15,334 nucleotides of DNA from positions 1 through 15,334 of the forward strand of contig CAZKOM010000054.1 in the NCBI GenBank assembly GCA_964554385.1, read 5' to 3'. Below, in pieces: positions 6,163 to 14,374 of the stretch; position 1 is the stretch's first letter, and each line of letters starts with the position of its first letter. The stretch comes from JAGKXC01 sp964554385. GTDB taxonomy: Bacteria > Bacteroidota > Bacteroidia > NS11-12g > UBA955. The notes under the pieces are model-generated. The model saw only the letters and a list, made by a program, of their open reading frames with translations, was not told the origin of the DNA and did no database searches. The position numbers and the translations under genes were made by a program.

Positions 6163-6375
6163 TTATTGTGGTTTTATGGAGAATCCCGCCTTGGTAACTA
6201 TTTCCACGATTGCTTCTGGGGTAGTTGAATCCTCAACTACGGCGGTTAGGATTTTTTGTGGGTTATTGGTATCCACGCTCCATTCTTCTATTTCATCCGA
6301 TTCATTCAACCATGGGGTTACTGATTTGATGCAGTTTCCACAATTAATATTGGTGGTAAATGTGAGTGTTTTCAT
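6163..6375 (-). CDS. Small heavy-metal-associated (HMA) domain protein, CopZ-like
   Basis: The 70-residue product is a single HMA fold: a first strand MKTLTFTTNI, the metal loop NCGNC (C12 and C15) leading into helix IKSVTPWLNE, strand EEWSVDT, strand KILTAVVED, helix TPEAIVEIVTKAG and a last short strand. Two cysteines in CxxC spacing would bind Cu(I). The canonical MxCxxC methionine is replaced (IxCxxC with N before C), and the surface is strongly acidic, which is common for a chaperone docking on a basic partner domain. It starts three bases after the copA stop, so it is the last gene of the yqgE-copA operon and probably hands Cu(I) to CopA or buffers it. It could also act as an independent copper sensor or delivery protein. 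Confidence 0.85.
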   Translation of the reverse strand: MKTLTFTTNINCGNCIKSVTPWLNESDEIEEWSVDTNNPQKILTAVVEDSTTPEAIVEIVTKAGFSIKPQ

Positions 6376-6378
6376 CGG

Positions 6379-8634
6379 TTAATTGATATTTAATGGTTGT
6401 AATAATTGTTTGATTTTCAATTTTAAAAACAATGAGTTACCTAATACAGTTAATGAACTGAAGCTCATGGCAGCACCGGCAACCATTGGGTTAAGTATAA
6501 ATCCATTGATTGGGATTAATAATCCGGCAGCAATGGGAATAGCCAATATGTTGTAAAAAAACGCCCAAAATAGATTTTGGTTGATGGTGGAAAATGTTTT
6601 TCTAGAAAGTAAAATGGCTTGTACTAATTGGGTTAATTGGCTATTTCGCAAGGTTATTTGTGCCGTTTCCATGGCAACTTGGGTTCCTGTCCCCATTGCA
6701 ATTCCCACATTTGCTTTCGCTAACGATGGTGCGTCGTTTATGCCATCTCCTACCATGGTGACAAATTTGTTATTTTTCTGTAATTCTTCGATATAGAATA
6801 ATTTTTCGTTAGGAAGGGTTTGAGCTTTTATGTTAGAAATGTTCAATTGATTGGCAACATTATTAGCCGATTGAACTGTGTCGCCAGTCACTAAATGAGT
6901 GATGATTCCGGCAGAATGAATGGTGTTTACCGCAGTTTTAGCATCACCTTTTATTTCATCGGCGATGGAGAAAATGGAAATGATTTGAGAGGATTCAGTT
7001 GACGAAAAATCCAGCGAATTGCTCGCGAAAAACACCAAGGTATTCCCTAAGTTTATTTGGGTTTCCGTGAATGTTTTTTCTTCAAGATTAAAAGGGATAT
7101 TCATTTCTATCATCCAATTTTGCGAACCTATATAGTAGATATTTTGATCATTCTGTATTTGAATTCCTTTGCCCGATATTTCCTGGAAATTTTGGGTTAG
7201 AATAGAACTTGTATCGGAAATTATAGGTGTTAAAAATTGCGTGATTGCCTTCGAAATGGGGTGGTTGGATTGGGATTCGGCTAAAAATAATACTCTAAAA
7301 TCTAGTTCGCTTTGATTGAGATTTTGCCAATGAGCTACTACCGTTGGTGTTCCAACGGTGAGGGTACCTGTTTTGTCGAAAACAATATCGGTGGTGCGGT
7401 GTAAGTTCTCTAAGGCTTCGGCATCTTTAAATAAAATCCCCTTTTTTGCACCTTCGCCAATCCCAACGATAAGTGCTGTTGGGGTTGCTAGACCTAGGGC
7501 GCATGGGCAGGCAATGATTAATACATTAATTAACGAAGTGTAAGCTAAAGTTGGATCGCCACAAAACCACCAAAAGGCTGCGGAAAGTAGGGCAATGATG
7601 AGTACTATGGGTGTAAATATTCCGGCAATTTTATCGGCTGTTTGTTGAATGGGCGGTTTACTCCCTAATGCGTTTTCAACACTTTTGATAATGGATGCTA
7701 ATACCGTTTTATTGCCTATTTCTTGAGCAATTATTTTTAGAGTTCCATTTTCGTTGATGGTGGAAGCAAATACTTGGTCGCCTTTCGTTTTACTTACAGG
7801 TATGGCTTCGCCGGTTAAAGAGCTTTCGTTTATATGTGCGATTCCTTGTTTTATTTTACCATCAACAGGAATTATATCTCCGGGATTCACTTGCACTAAA
7901 TCGCCCACGATTATTTCTTGAATGGGCATGGATATAATTTCGCCATTACGAATAACTTTGGCTGTTTGGGGCTGTAGTTGCAATAATTCGCGGATGGAAG
8001 CCGATGTGTTTTGTTTGGCAATTTCCTCCAAATATTTACCCAGTAAAATTAGTGTAATAATTACGGTTGCTGATTCAAAATATACATGGTTGTGGTTGTG
8101 TTTATTGACTAAATCGAGCAGGGTTAACACGGTAGAATAACCAAAGGCAATGCCAGTGGAAAGTGCCACAAGGGTATCCATGTTGGTTTGCTTGTGTTTG
8201 ATTTTTTTCCAAGCCGATTGATAAAATGGAAGGCCAGAATAAAAGACCACCGGGATGGAGAATAGCAATAACAATAGGTTTTGGTATGTCCAGTGATTCA
8301 TAAAGAACATGGAAAGCACAAAAATGGGGGTAGTAAAAATTGCGGCTATCCAAAATCGACGTTTAATTAATCGTTTTTGCTGAATTTCTTTATTTTGCTG
8401 GTAATCTATTGTTTGGTTTGGGTTATCTAGTGCAATGATTTTGTATCCAATTTCTTCTGCTTTCTGTTGAATTTGGTTTAGGGAAACGATGGAATTATCA
8501 AAGTTGATGGTAACGGATTGGGTTGGGTAGTTAACGGAAATCGATTCCAGGGGTAACGAGTTTTTGAGGTATGTTTCTAAACTTACGGCACATGCGGCGC
8601 AAGTCATGCCTTCCACTGGAAAGTTGCCATTCAT
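6379..8634 (-). CDS. copA: Cu(I)-exporting P1B-type ATPase
   Basis: The 751-residue protein pumps Cu(I) out of the cytoplasm using ATP. In order: one N-terminal HMA domain with MTCAAC (C12, C15; residues 1-70); two extra N-terminal helices, the first two of eight membrane segments (about 90-230); the actuator domain with SLTGEAIPVSK near residue 275; the transport-site helix with CPC at 376-378 in IACPCALGLATP; the phosphorylation site D420 in DKTGTLT; the HP motif (NHPISK); and the hinge GDGINDAP near 625. Conserved N, Y and MxxSS-type residues in the last helices (NILAIPIAAG, AGAAMSFSSLTVLGNSL) fit the copper subgroup. Length is typical for a single-HMA CopA. The ATG overlaps the yqgE stop by one base (TAATG), so the two are translationally coupled. 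No CueR- or CsoR-type regulator is next to it. Confidence 0.96.
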   Translation of the reverse strand: MNGNFPVEGMTCAACAVSLETYLKNSLPLESISVNYPTQSVTINFDNSIVSLNQIQQKAEEIGYKIIALDNPNQTIDYQQNKEIQQKRLIKRRFWIAAIFTTPIFVLSMFFMNHWTYQNLLLLLFSIPVVFYSGLPFYQSAWKKIKHKQTNMDTLVALSTGIAFGYSTVLTLLDLVNKHNHNHVYFESATVIITLILLGKYLEEIAKQNTSASIRELLQLQPQTAKVIRNGEIISMPIQEIIVGDLVQVNPGDIIPVDGKIKQGIAHINESSLTGEAIPVSKTKGDQVFASTINENGTLKIIAQEIGNKTVLASIIKSVENALGSKPPIQQTADKIAGIFTPIVLIIALLSAAFWWFCGDPTLAYTSLINVLIIACPCALGLATPTALIVGIGEGAKKGILFKDAEALENLHRTTDIVFDKTGTLTVGTPTVVAHWQNLNQSELDFRVLFLAESQSNHPISKAITQFLTPIISDTSSILTQNFQEISGKGIQIQNDQNIYYIGSQNWMIEMNIPFNLEEKTFTETQINLGNTLVFFASNSLDFSSTESSQIISIFSIADEIKGDAKTAVNTIHSAGIITHLVTGDTVQSANNVANQLNISNIKAQTLPNEKLFYIEELQKNNKFVTMVGDGINDAPSLAKANVGIAMGTGTQVAMETAQITLRNSQLTQLVQAILLSRKTFSTINQNLFWAFFYNILAIPIAAGLLIPINGFILNPMVAGAAMSFSSLTVLGNSLFLKLKIKQLLQPLNIN

Positions 8635-9191
8635 TAGTTTAGTTTTATTTTCTCGGCAGCTTTGGCCACTACGGACAGATTTCCACCAATATCATCGATG
8701 ATATGTTGCCAAAGATCAGAATGATGAAAAGCGAGGTATTCGTCTTTTGCGGGGGTTACAATCCATTGTTGATTGTTGATTTCTCCTTGTAATTGTTCGG
8801 ATTCCCAACCACTATAACCCTTAAAAACGCGCGTGTTGGCAGCGTTAAGTATTTTTTTGGGCAATAATTTCATAAGCTGTTCTTCGGTTCCCCCGTGATA
8901 CCATCCATCAAAAATGGGTTGAGCATCGGTAATGAACGAAGCTTTATGCACAAATACAAATGCGTCTTCAGGTTGAACAGGACCACCAAACCAAATGGGT
9001 AGGTGTGGGGATTTTTCAGTTTGAGAAAAACTAATCTCATAATTAGTTTTCTGATTTAAAATTACTCCAAAAGAACCTTCTTGGTTATGGGCTAATAGAA
9101 GTACCACCGTTCTTGAAAAATACGGATCATCCAAAAATGGATTGGAGATTAGGATGCAACCAGTATATGGTATAGCCTCTTTGGTGGACAT
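8634..9191 (-). CDS. yqgE: YqgE/AlgH family protein (DUF179)
   Basis: The 185-residue cytosolic protein belongs to the widespread YqgE/AlgH family. Its markers are visible: GCILISNPFLDDPYFSRTVV at the N-terminus, EGSFGVILNQKT, WFGGPVQPEDAFVFVHK, and FKGYSGWESEQLQGEI followed by QWIVTPA. Length is normal (about 185-190). The molecular role of the family is not established; it was linked to alginate regulation in Pseudomonas. Its TAA overlaps the copA ATG by one base, which is an unusual partner for this family and suggests that copper transporter synthesis is coupled to it in this organism. The start is ATG 9191, with GAACTTTG (one mismatch to TAnnTTTG) at 9207-9214 on the minus strand as a possible promoter; sequence further upstream is lost in a gap. 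Confidence 0.93.
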   Translation of the reverse strand: MSTKEAIPYTGCILISNPFLDDPYFSRTVVLLLAHNQEGSFGVILNQKTNYEISFSQTEKSPHLPIWFGGPVQPEDAFVFVHKASFITDAQPIFDGWYHGGTEEQLMKLLPKKILNAANTRVFKGYSGWESEQLQGEINNQQWIVTPAKDEYLAFHHSDLWQHIIDDIGGNLSVVAKAAEKIKLN

Positions 9192-9241
9192 GAATTAGCC
9201 TTTTTTACAAAGTTCGGAAAATAATTTGCAATTTTTACATA

Positions 9242-9341
9242 NNNNNNNNNNNNNNNNNNNNNNNNNNNNNNNNNNNNNNNNNNNNNNNNNNNNNNNNNNN
9301 NNNNNNNNNNNNNNNNNNNNNNNNNNNNNNNNNNNNNNNNN
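9242..9341. other. Assembly gap of 100 N (removes amylase 5' end)
   Basis: One hundred N, the usual placeholder for a gap of unknown length, lie between the divergent yqgE and amylase genes. The amylase frame is open into the gap. Upstream control of yqgE-copA may also be hidden here. Confidence 0.95.
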
Positions 9342-11507
9342 ACTTGGTTAATGGATTCCATCAATTTTGTAGTAAACCCAACGGTAAAGTATTCTCAATT
9401 GCCAGCAGGAATGGAGCAAGGAATAAATGTAATTAATGACTCCACTGTGTGTTTGGCATTATATGCTCCTCAAAAGCAATATGTTTACGTGATAGGGGAT
9501 TTTAATGAATGGTTGCCTGATACTGGGTATTTTATGAATTACTCTCCTAGCAATTCGGTTTGGTGGAAGGTAATAACTGGATTGAAAAAACAAGAGGAGT
9601 ATGGATTCCAATATTGGGTTGATGGGAAAATCAGGGTTTCAGATCCCTTTGCTACGCTGATGTTGCACGATTGGGATGACGCCTATATTTCCAAATCCAA
9701 CTATCCCAATTTAAAACCTTATCCAAAGACAAAAACAACCGGATATATTTCAGTTTTTAGAATTTCGGGTGATGGATATCAATGGAAAAATACCAGTTTT
9801 AATCGAGTAAATAAAGATAAACTCGTTATATATGAACTATTAACCCGAGATTTTACAACAGCTCAGAGTTTTAAAGCCATTCAAGATACATTACCGTATT
9901 TAAAACGATTGGGTATTACGGCCTTGCAATTAATGCCTTTGGCCGAATTTGAGGGTAATCTCAGTTGGGGCTACAATCCTGCAAGTCATATGGCTTTAGA
10001 CAAATACTATGGTACGTCTACTTCTCTAAAGGAATTGATTGATGCATGCCACGAGCAAGGAATTGCAGTAATATTGGATGTAGTATATAACCATGCTTTT
10101 AGCAATGCTTCCATTTGCAAATTGTATTGGGATGATGCTAATTTTAAACCTACGTCCTCCAATCCATGGGCCAATGTTGAAGCGAAACATCCATTTAATG
10201 TAGGGTACGATTTGAATCATGAGAGTTTTGCCACTAAGTATTACACAAAAAGAACGCTGAAATATTGGTTGGAAGAGTTTAAGTTTGATGGTTTTCGCTT
10301 TGATTTGAGCAAAGGGTTAACACAGACCAATTACGGAACGGATGTAGGAAAATGGGGAGGGTATGATCAAGGAAGGGTTAATATTTTATCGGATTATAAT
10401 GATTTTATACAATCTGTATCTCCAGGAGCTTATGTGATTTTAGAGCATTTTGCGGATAACTCTGAAGAACAGGTGTTACAGGGGAAAGGTATGATGTTAT
10501 GGGGAAATGCCAATCATCAGTCATTGGAAGCTGCTATGGGTTATGTTACGGATTCGGATTTTGGTTGGGGCTTTGATAATACAAAACGAGGTTGGAGTTA
10601 CCGGCATTTGATTGGATATGCCTGCAGTCATGATGAGGAGCGTTTGGGGTATAAATGTAAGAATTTTGGATTTTCTGCTAATGGGCAACATAATGTTAAG
10701 GCACAGAAAATTTATACTCAACGAATAGGGGCTCTGCAAGCGTTTTTATTTGCGATTCCCGGTCCGAAGATGCTGTGGCAATTTGATGAACTTGCTTATG
10801 ATTACAGTATAAATCACTGTACAAATGGTTCGGTTGCTGACGCATGTAGATTGGATCCAAAGCCAGTTCGTTGGGATTATTGGACCAAAGATGGTTGGAG
10901 ACAACAAGCTTATTATCGTTTGGCATCCGTAAATCAATTAAAGGTAACTCGGGATGAAATATCTTCGCCAACATCGTTTAATTTGGTTTCCTCCGGAAAT
11001 GTAAAGCGATTAAATACCTATCACAGTAATTTGAACATGGTAGCAGTACACAATGTGGATATTGCGAATCAGTCTATTGCAGGTAATTTTCCCAACAATG
11101 GCTGGTGGTATGATTATTTATCAGGCGACAGTATTCAAGTTACAGCATCTAATCAGTCTATTTCTGTACTTGCGGGTGAGACTAAGTTGTATTTAGATAA
11201 AAAGGTAACAAATCCATTATTACAGCCTATGAATCGGGTATTAACGGTAGAGGAGAAAACAATCAATGGAATTTCCTTGGAAATTTACCCAAATCCAAGT
11301 GCGACGGGTTTTTATATTCGGAACGAATCGGGCTTGTCGATTCACGAATGTGTAATTTTTGATGTGCAGGGTAGAGAATTAAAAGGAATGGATATTGATT
11401 TAAGGTTGGGGTATGTTTCCACGGAGAAATTGATGGATGGAACATACTTCATGCGGGTGGCCATTGGTCAAGAATATCAATTATTGCGGTTTGTAGTTGC
11501 TCATTAA
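9342..11507 (+). CDS. Secreted GH13 alpha-amylase-like enzyme with T9SS sorting domain, 5' truncated by gap
   Basis: The frame is open from the first base after the gap; ATG 9351 is the first Met but is probably internal, because no signal peptide follows. Counting from 9351 (718 residues): a CBM48/starch-binding-like beta domain with VYVIGDFNEWLPD (about 20-120); a GH13 barrel (about 150-560) with region I VILDVVYNH, region II DGFRFDLSKG (nucleophile D318), region III VILEHF (acid/base E365) and region IV SHDEERL (stabiliser D428), so all three catalytic residues are present; a C-terminal beta domain; and a type A T9SS sorting domain (about 640-718) starting LEIYPNPSATGFYI, with FDVQGRE and DGTYFMRV. 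It should cleave alpha-1,4-glucans outside the cell or at its surface after export by T9SS. Relatives carry a further N-terminal signal peptide and Ig-like region, presumably lost in the gap. There is no susC/susD pair next to it. Confidence 0.9.
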   Translation, partial: TWLMDSINFVVNPTVKYSQLPAGMEQGINVINDSTVCLALYAPQKQYVYVIGDFNEWLPDTGYFMNYSPSNSVWWKVITGLKKQEEYGFQYWVDGKIRVSDPFATLMLHDWDDAYISKSNYPNLKPYPKTKTTGYISVFRISGDGYQWKNTSFNRVNKDKLVIYELLTRDFTTAQSFKAIQDTLPYLKRLGITALQLMPLAEFEGNLSWGYNPASHMALDKYYGTSTSLKELIDACHEQGIAVILDVVYNHAFSNASICKLYWDDANFKPTSSNPWANVEAKHPFNVGYDLNHESFATKYYTKRTLKYWLEEFKFDGFRFDLSKGLTQTNYGTDVGKWGGYDQGRVNILSDYNDFIQSVSPGAYVILEHFADNSEEQVLQGKGMMLWGNANHQSLEAAMGYVTDSDFGWGFDNTKRGWSYRHLIGYACSHDEERLGYKCKNFGFSANGQHNVKAQKIYTQRIGALQAFLFAIPGPKMLWQFDELAYDYSINHCTNGSVADACRLDPKPVRWDYWTKDGWRQQAYYRLASVNQLKVTRDEISSPTSFNLVSSGNVKRLNTYHSNLNMVAVHNVDIANQSIAGNFPNNGWWYDYLSGDSIQVTASNQSISVLAGETKLYLDKKVTNPLLQPMNRVLTVEEKTINGISLEIYPNPSATGFYIRNESGLSIHECVIFDVQGRELKGMDIDLRLGYVSTEKLMDGTYFMRVAIGQEYQLLRFVVAH

Positions 11508-11521
11508 GCCTCTTATATTTG
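11490..11521 (+). promoter_or_regulatory. Full Bacteroidota promoter of the MBOAT gene
   Basis: TTTG at 11490-11493 and TATATTTG at 11514-11521 are separated by 20 bases, a good match to the Bacteroidota -33/-7 promoter (TTTG, 17-23 bases, TAnnTTTG). The -33 box lies inside the last codons of the amylase gene. Only seven bases lie between the -7 box and the ATG at 11529, so the transcript is leaderless or nearly so. The MBOAT gene can therefore be expressed separately from the amylase. Confidence 0.65.
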
Positions 11522-11528
11522 CGGGCTT

Positions 11529-12980
11529 ATGTTATTTAACTCAGTTATTTATTGGCTGTTTTTGCCAGTTGTTTGGCTGAGTTATTTTTTACTCCCAATA
11601 CGAGTCCGGTGGATTTGGTTATTGCTTGCGAGTTATTTTTTCTATGGATTTTGGAAAATAGAGTTTGCGGGGCTGATGTTATTTACTACCATTATTGATT
11701 GGTGGTCTGCTAATAAGATTGAGGACAGTAAGAAGATTGGGNNNNNNNNNNNNNNNNNNNNNNNNNNNNNNNNNNNNNNNNNNNNNNNNNNNNNNNNNNN
11801 NNNNNNNNNNNNNNNNNNNNNNNNNNNNNNNNNNNNNNNNNCCACAGCTTGGATTATTGAATTGGGTAAATACACCATACCTGCAGGAATATCGTTTTAT
11901 ACATTTCAGAGCATTAGTTATGTGGTTGACGTATTCAAGGGCATGGAAAAAGCAGAGAGAAATTTGCCTCGATTCATGTTATATGTAAGTTTTTTTCCGC
12001 AGTTGGTTGCTGGTCCAATTGAACGCTTTGGGAAACTTCATTCACAGCTATTTACGTCATATTTGCCTAAGTGGAAGGACGTAAGTAACGGGTTAAGATT
12101 GGTATTGTATGGATTGTTCTTGAAGGTAGCTGTAGCTGATAATTTAGCCATGGTGGTGGATACATTTTATTCCAACCATTTGAATTACCAGGAAAAAGAC
12201 GCTTGGTTGGCTACGTTCTTTTTTACTTTCCAAGTGTACACTGATTTCTTCGGGTACTCCTTGTTAGCGCAGGGTAGTGCATTACTATTTGGTATCCATT
12301 TAATGGATAATTTTAATAAGCCGTTTATTGCTAAGAGCATTCCTGAATTTTGGCAGCGCTGGCATATATCTTTGAGTACATGGTTTAGGGATTATATTTT
12401 TATTCCAGTAGGCGGAAATAAACGGGGTAATTTGGTTTTAGCTTTATCCGTATTCTTGGTGTTTTTTACTAGCGGGTTGTGGCATGGGGCAAATACTACT
12501 ATGATTGTTTTTGGAATTTCTCATGCGGTGCTCTATCTGTTCGATCGTTTTGTGTTTAAACGATTGGAATTTATTGGCGGTCCATTAGAATCATTGGATG
12601 GTAGAGTTAGTATTCGCAGAAGAGTATGGGATGGTTTTAGACAGGTGAAAACGGGGTTTTTCTTTATGATGACTTTAGTGTACTTCCGAAGTGGATCTGT
12701 TCAGCAGGCTTCCGAAGTTTTCGGAATGTTGTGGAATCCCGGTTATATTAGTTGTAAATTGAACGGTGCTGGGACGGATATTTTGCAGGTTTCCAACCAC
12801 ATTTGGTTATTTCTAATGATATTCTTGGTTTTGGATTTGTGGATTGTGAAATCTAGGGTTGATGTTTGGTTATCAAAATTTAGTTGGGCCTGGCGTTGGA
12901 TTTTTTACGCATTCGCATTGGTTTCAATTTGGGTGTATGGAGGTGCAATAAACCATCCATTTGTTTATTTTCAATTTTAA
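11529..12980 (+). CDS. MBOAT-family O-acyltransferase (AlgI-like), internal assembly gap
   Basis: The frame runs 483 codons with about 34 undetermined ones. It is a polytopic membrane protein of the AlgI/DltB/PatA group, which moves acyl (usually acetyl) groups across the membrane to an exported polymer. Signatures: N-terminal MLFNSVIYWLFLPVVWLSYF and LLASYFFYGFWK; IPAGISFYTFQSISYVVDV; FFPQLVAGPIER; IPEFWQRWHISLSTWFRDYIFIPVGG; SGLWHGANTTMIVFGISHAV with the catalytic H319 and a second conserved H332. The total length (450-500) and the spacing across the gap are near normal, and the frame happens to remain open, so the gap likely removes one or two helices but no other gene. The next gene follows after five bases and encodes a plausible periplasmic transfer partner. 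It has its own promoter at 11490-11521. The acceptor glycan is unknown. Confidence 0.92.
   Translation: MLFNSVIYWLFLPVVWLSYFLLPIRVRWIWLLLASYFFYGFWKIEFAGLMLFTTIIDWWSANKIEDSKKIGXXXXXXXXXXXXXXXXXXXXXXXXXXXXXXXXXXTAWIIELGKYTIPAGISFYTFQSISYVVDVFKGMEKAERNLPRFMLYVSFFPQLVAGPIERFGKLHSQLFTSYLPKWKDVSNGLRLVLYGLFLKVAVADNLAMVVDTFYSNHLNYQEKDAWLATFFFTFQVYTDFFGYSLLAQGSALLFGIHLMDNFNKPFIAKSIPEFWQRWHISLSTWFRDYIFIPVGGNKRGNLVLALSVFLVFFTSGLWHGANTTMIVFGISHAVLYLFDRFVFKRLEFIGGPLESLDGRVSIRRRVWDGFRQVKTGFFFMMTLVYFRSGSVQQASEVFGMLWNPGYISCKLNGAGTDILQVSNHIWLFLMIFLVLDLWIVKSRVDVWLSKFSWAWRWIFYAFALVSIWVYGGAINHPFVYFQF
11742..11841. other. Assembly gap of 100 N inside the MBOAT gene
   Basis: A 100-N placeholder interrupts the coding region between SKKIG and TAWIIELGKY. 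Protein family continuity on both sides supports the join, although the true missing length is not known. Confidence 0.95.
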
Positions 12981-12985
12981 CCATC

Positions 12986-14326
12986 GTGGAAGAACAATCA
13001 AATAAAAAAAATAGTTTACAGCAAGTCTTTATTGGGTTGTTAAAGCGTTTTGCTGTATTTGTAAGTTTGTTCTTTTTGGTAAATTGGGTGTATGAGCAAA
13101 CATTGTATCCAAAAGAGAGGTTTCAGTTTAGTAGGGTGGCCGGGAAGTTAGATTCGGCATTGAAACAGAGCGATATCGTTTATTTAGGAGAGAGTTCAAA
13201 CACGAGTTTTAATCCATGGACAGATACTTTAGGATATAGTGTTTCTCAATGGTTACAGTATTACTTTGATAGCAGTGTGCAAGTTACCGGTGTTTCCCAC
13301 GATGGTTATCATGTTGGTATGTTCCGTAAGATGTTGGGATTGTTGCCAGAAAGAGGTAAAAACGGGAAGATGCCTACATTGATTGTAACAGTGAATATGC
13401 GCAGTTTTGGTCCTGCCGCTACTTTTAATCCCAATGAAGCGAGCAATCAACAAGAAGCGGTATTTTATAGTCATCGATTACCGTTATTGAATAGAGTTTA
13501 TGTGAGTTTACATCACTATGATAATAGAAATTCTTTGGAAATGGAGCGGGAGAAATTTCGATGGTGGAGAACCCATAATTTAAATAAAGCACAGGATAAA
13601 TTATCAGGGGAATCGCTTATTCGTTCCTTTGAGAATTCATACACAACTACGAAACAATGGTTTGGGGCGTTGAGTGAACAGAATTATGAATTACCGCAGG
13701 AGATTCGGAACATGGCCGATGCATACGTTAAAGAGTTTGCCTGGGTAATGAACGATGACAATCCTCGATTGAAGGATTTGAAGGCTATGGTGGAGTATTG
13801 TAGTGAAAAGAATGTCAATTTAGTATTGTTGTTATTGATTCCCAATCGGGCACATGCTGATTCTCTGTTTGGCCAACAGCTCACTCAGTATATCGATTTT
13901 AATTTGGCTTTTTTAAGGGGCAGAATTGCGGGTTGGCAGCAGGAAATTGAAAAAAGAAATGGTGATTGTGCTACCGGTGTAGGCGGTTTAACATTGGTAG
14001 ATATCCCAAAGTTGTACATAGAAAATTATGGAAGTTTTCCATCAAGTTCGCATTATACAGATCAATTTTTCCCAACGGAACATGTAGACGCTCATATTCG
14101 AGGATTTATTTCGGCACAATTGGCGGCTAGTTTAGGTGATATTTACAAAAAACGTATACCCCGTGAGGGAGAATTACCGTGGGAAATGACTTGGGTTGGA
14201 GGTGAAATGGGTAAGAAGCGTACTAAGATTCCGTTCTATAAACCGGTAAAAAACAACTGGTTAAATGAAGCGTTGACTATGCCAACCTCTGATTCAATGA
14301 TGGGTTTATGGCGGAAAAAGTTTTAA
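12986..14326 (+). CDS. SGNH-hydrolase-like membrane-anchored partner of the MBOAT acyltransferase
   Basis: A GTG at 12986, five bases after the MBOAT stop, gives 446 residues; any upstream start would overlap the MBOAT gene by about 100 bases and add non-family sequence. An N-terminal basic stretch and one membrane helix (about residues 16-38, GLLKRFAVFVSLFFLVNW) suggest an anchor with the body outside the cytoplasmic membrane. The motif VYLGESSNTSF (S70) resembles SGNH block I, and EHVDAHIRG (D368, H370) resembles the DxxH/DxH block V, so a Ser-His-Asp active site in classical SGNH order is likely. Between them, ILLLxLIPN-type sequence (NLVLLLLIPNRAHAD) fits a Rossmann-like strand and turn. 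In alginate, cellulose and peptidoglycan O-acetylation, MBOAT proteins work with SGNH proteins of the AlgJ/AlgX/PatB kind; the same division of labour is inferred here. It is not close enough to name. Confidence 0.7.
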   Translation: MEEQSNKKNSLQQVFIGLLKRFAVFVSLFFLVNWVYEQTLYPKERFQFSRVAGKLDSALKQSDIVYLGESSNTSFNPWTDTLGYSVSQWLQYYFDSSVQVTGVSHDGYHVGMFRKMLGLLPERGKNGKMPTLIVTVNMRSFGPAATFNPNEASNQQEAVFYSHRLPLLNRVYVSLHHYDNRNSLEMEREKFRWWRTHNLNKAQDKLSGESLIRSFENSYTTTKQWFGALSEQNYELPQEIRNMADAYVKEFAWVMNDDNPRLKDLKAMVEYCSEKNVNLVLLLLIPNRAHADSLFGQQLTQYIDFNLAFLRGRIAGWQQEIEKRNGDCATGVGGLTLVDIPKLYIENYGSFPSSSHYTDQFFPTEHVDAHIRGFISAQLAASLGDIYKKRIPREGELPWEMTWVGGEMGKKRTKIPFYKPVKNNWLNEALTMPTSDSMMGLWRKKF

Positions 14327-14374
14327 TATTGTAAAGGAGATAGTTAAAACACTATAACTATGCCCCTAAACTTC

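Noticed and set aside
6581..8140. Several plus-strand frames of 60-72 codons opposite copA
   Set aside because: All are shadows of the copA reading frame with no recognisable products.
12884..12985. Upstream TTG start for the SGNH-like gene
   Set aside because: It would overlap the MBOAT coding region by about 97 bases; the GTG five bases after the MBOAT stop gives a normal basic N-terminus and membrane anchor.
14340..14361. Inverted repeat ATAGTTA...TAACTAT before the CUB gene
   Set aside because: Short and entirely A/T-rich apart from one G/C pair, overlapping the alternative ATG at 14360; likely chance at this base composition.
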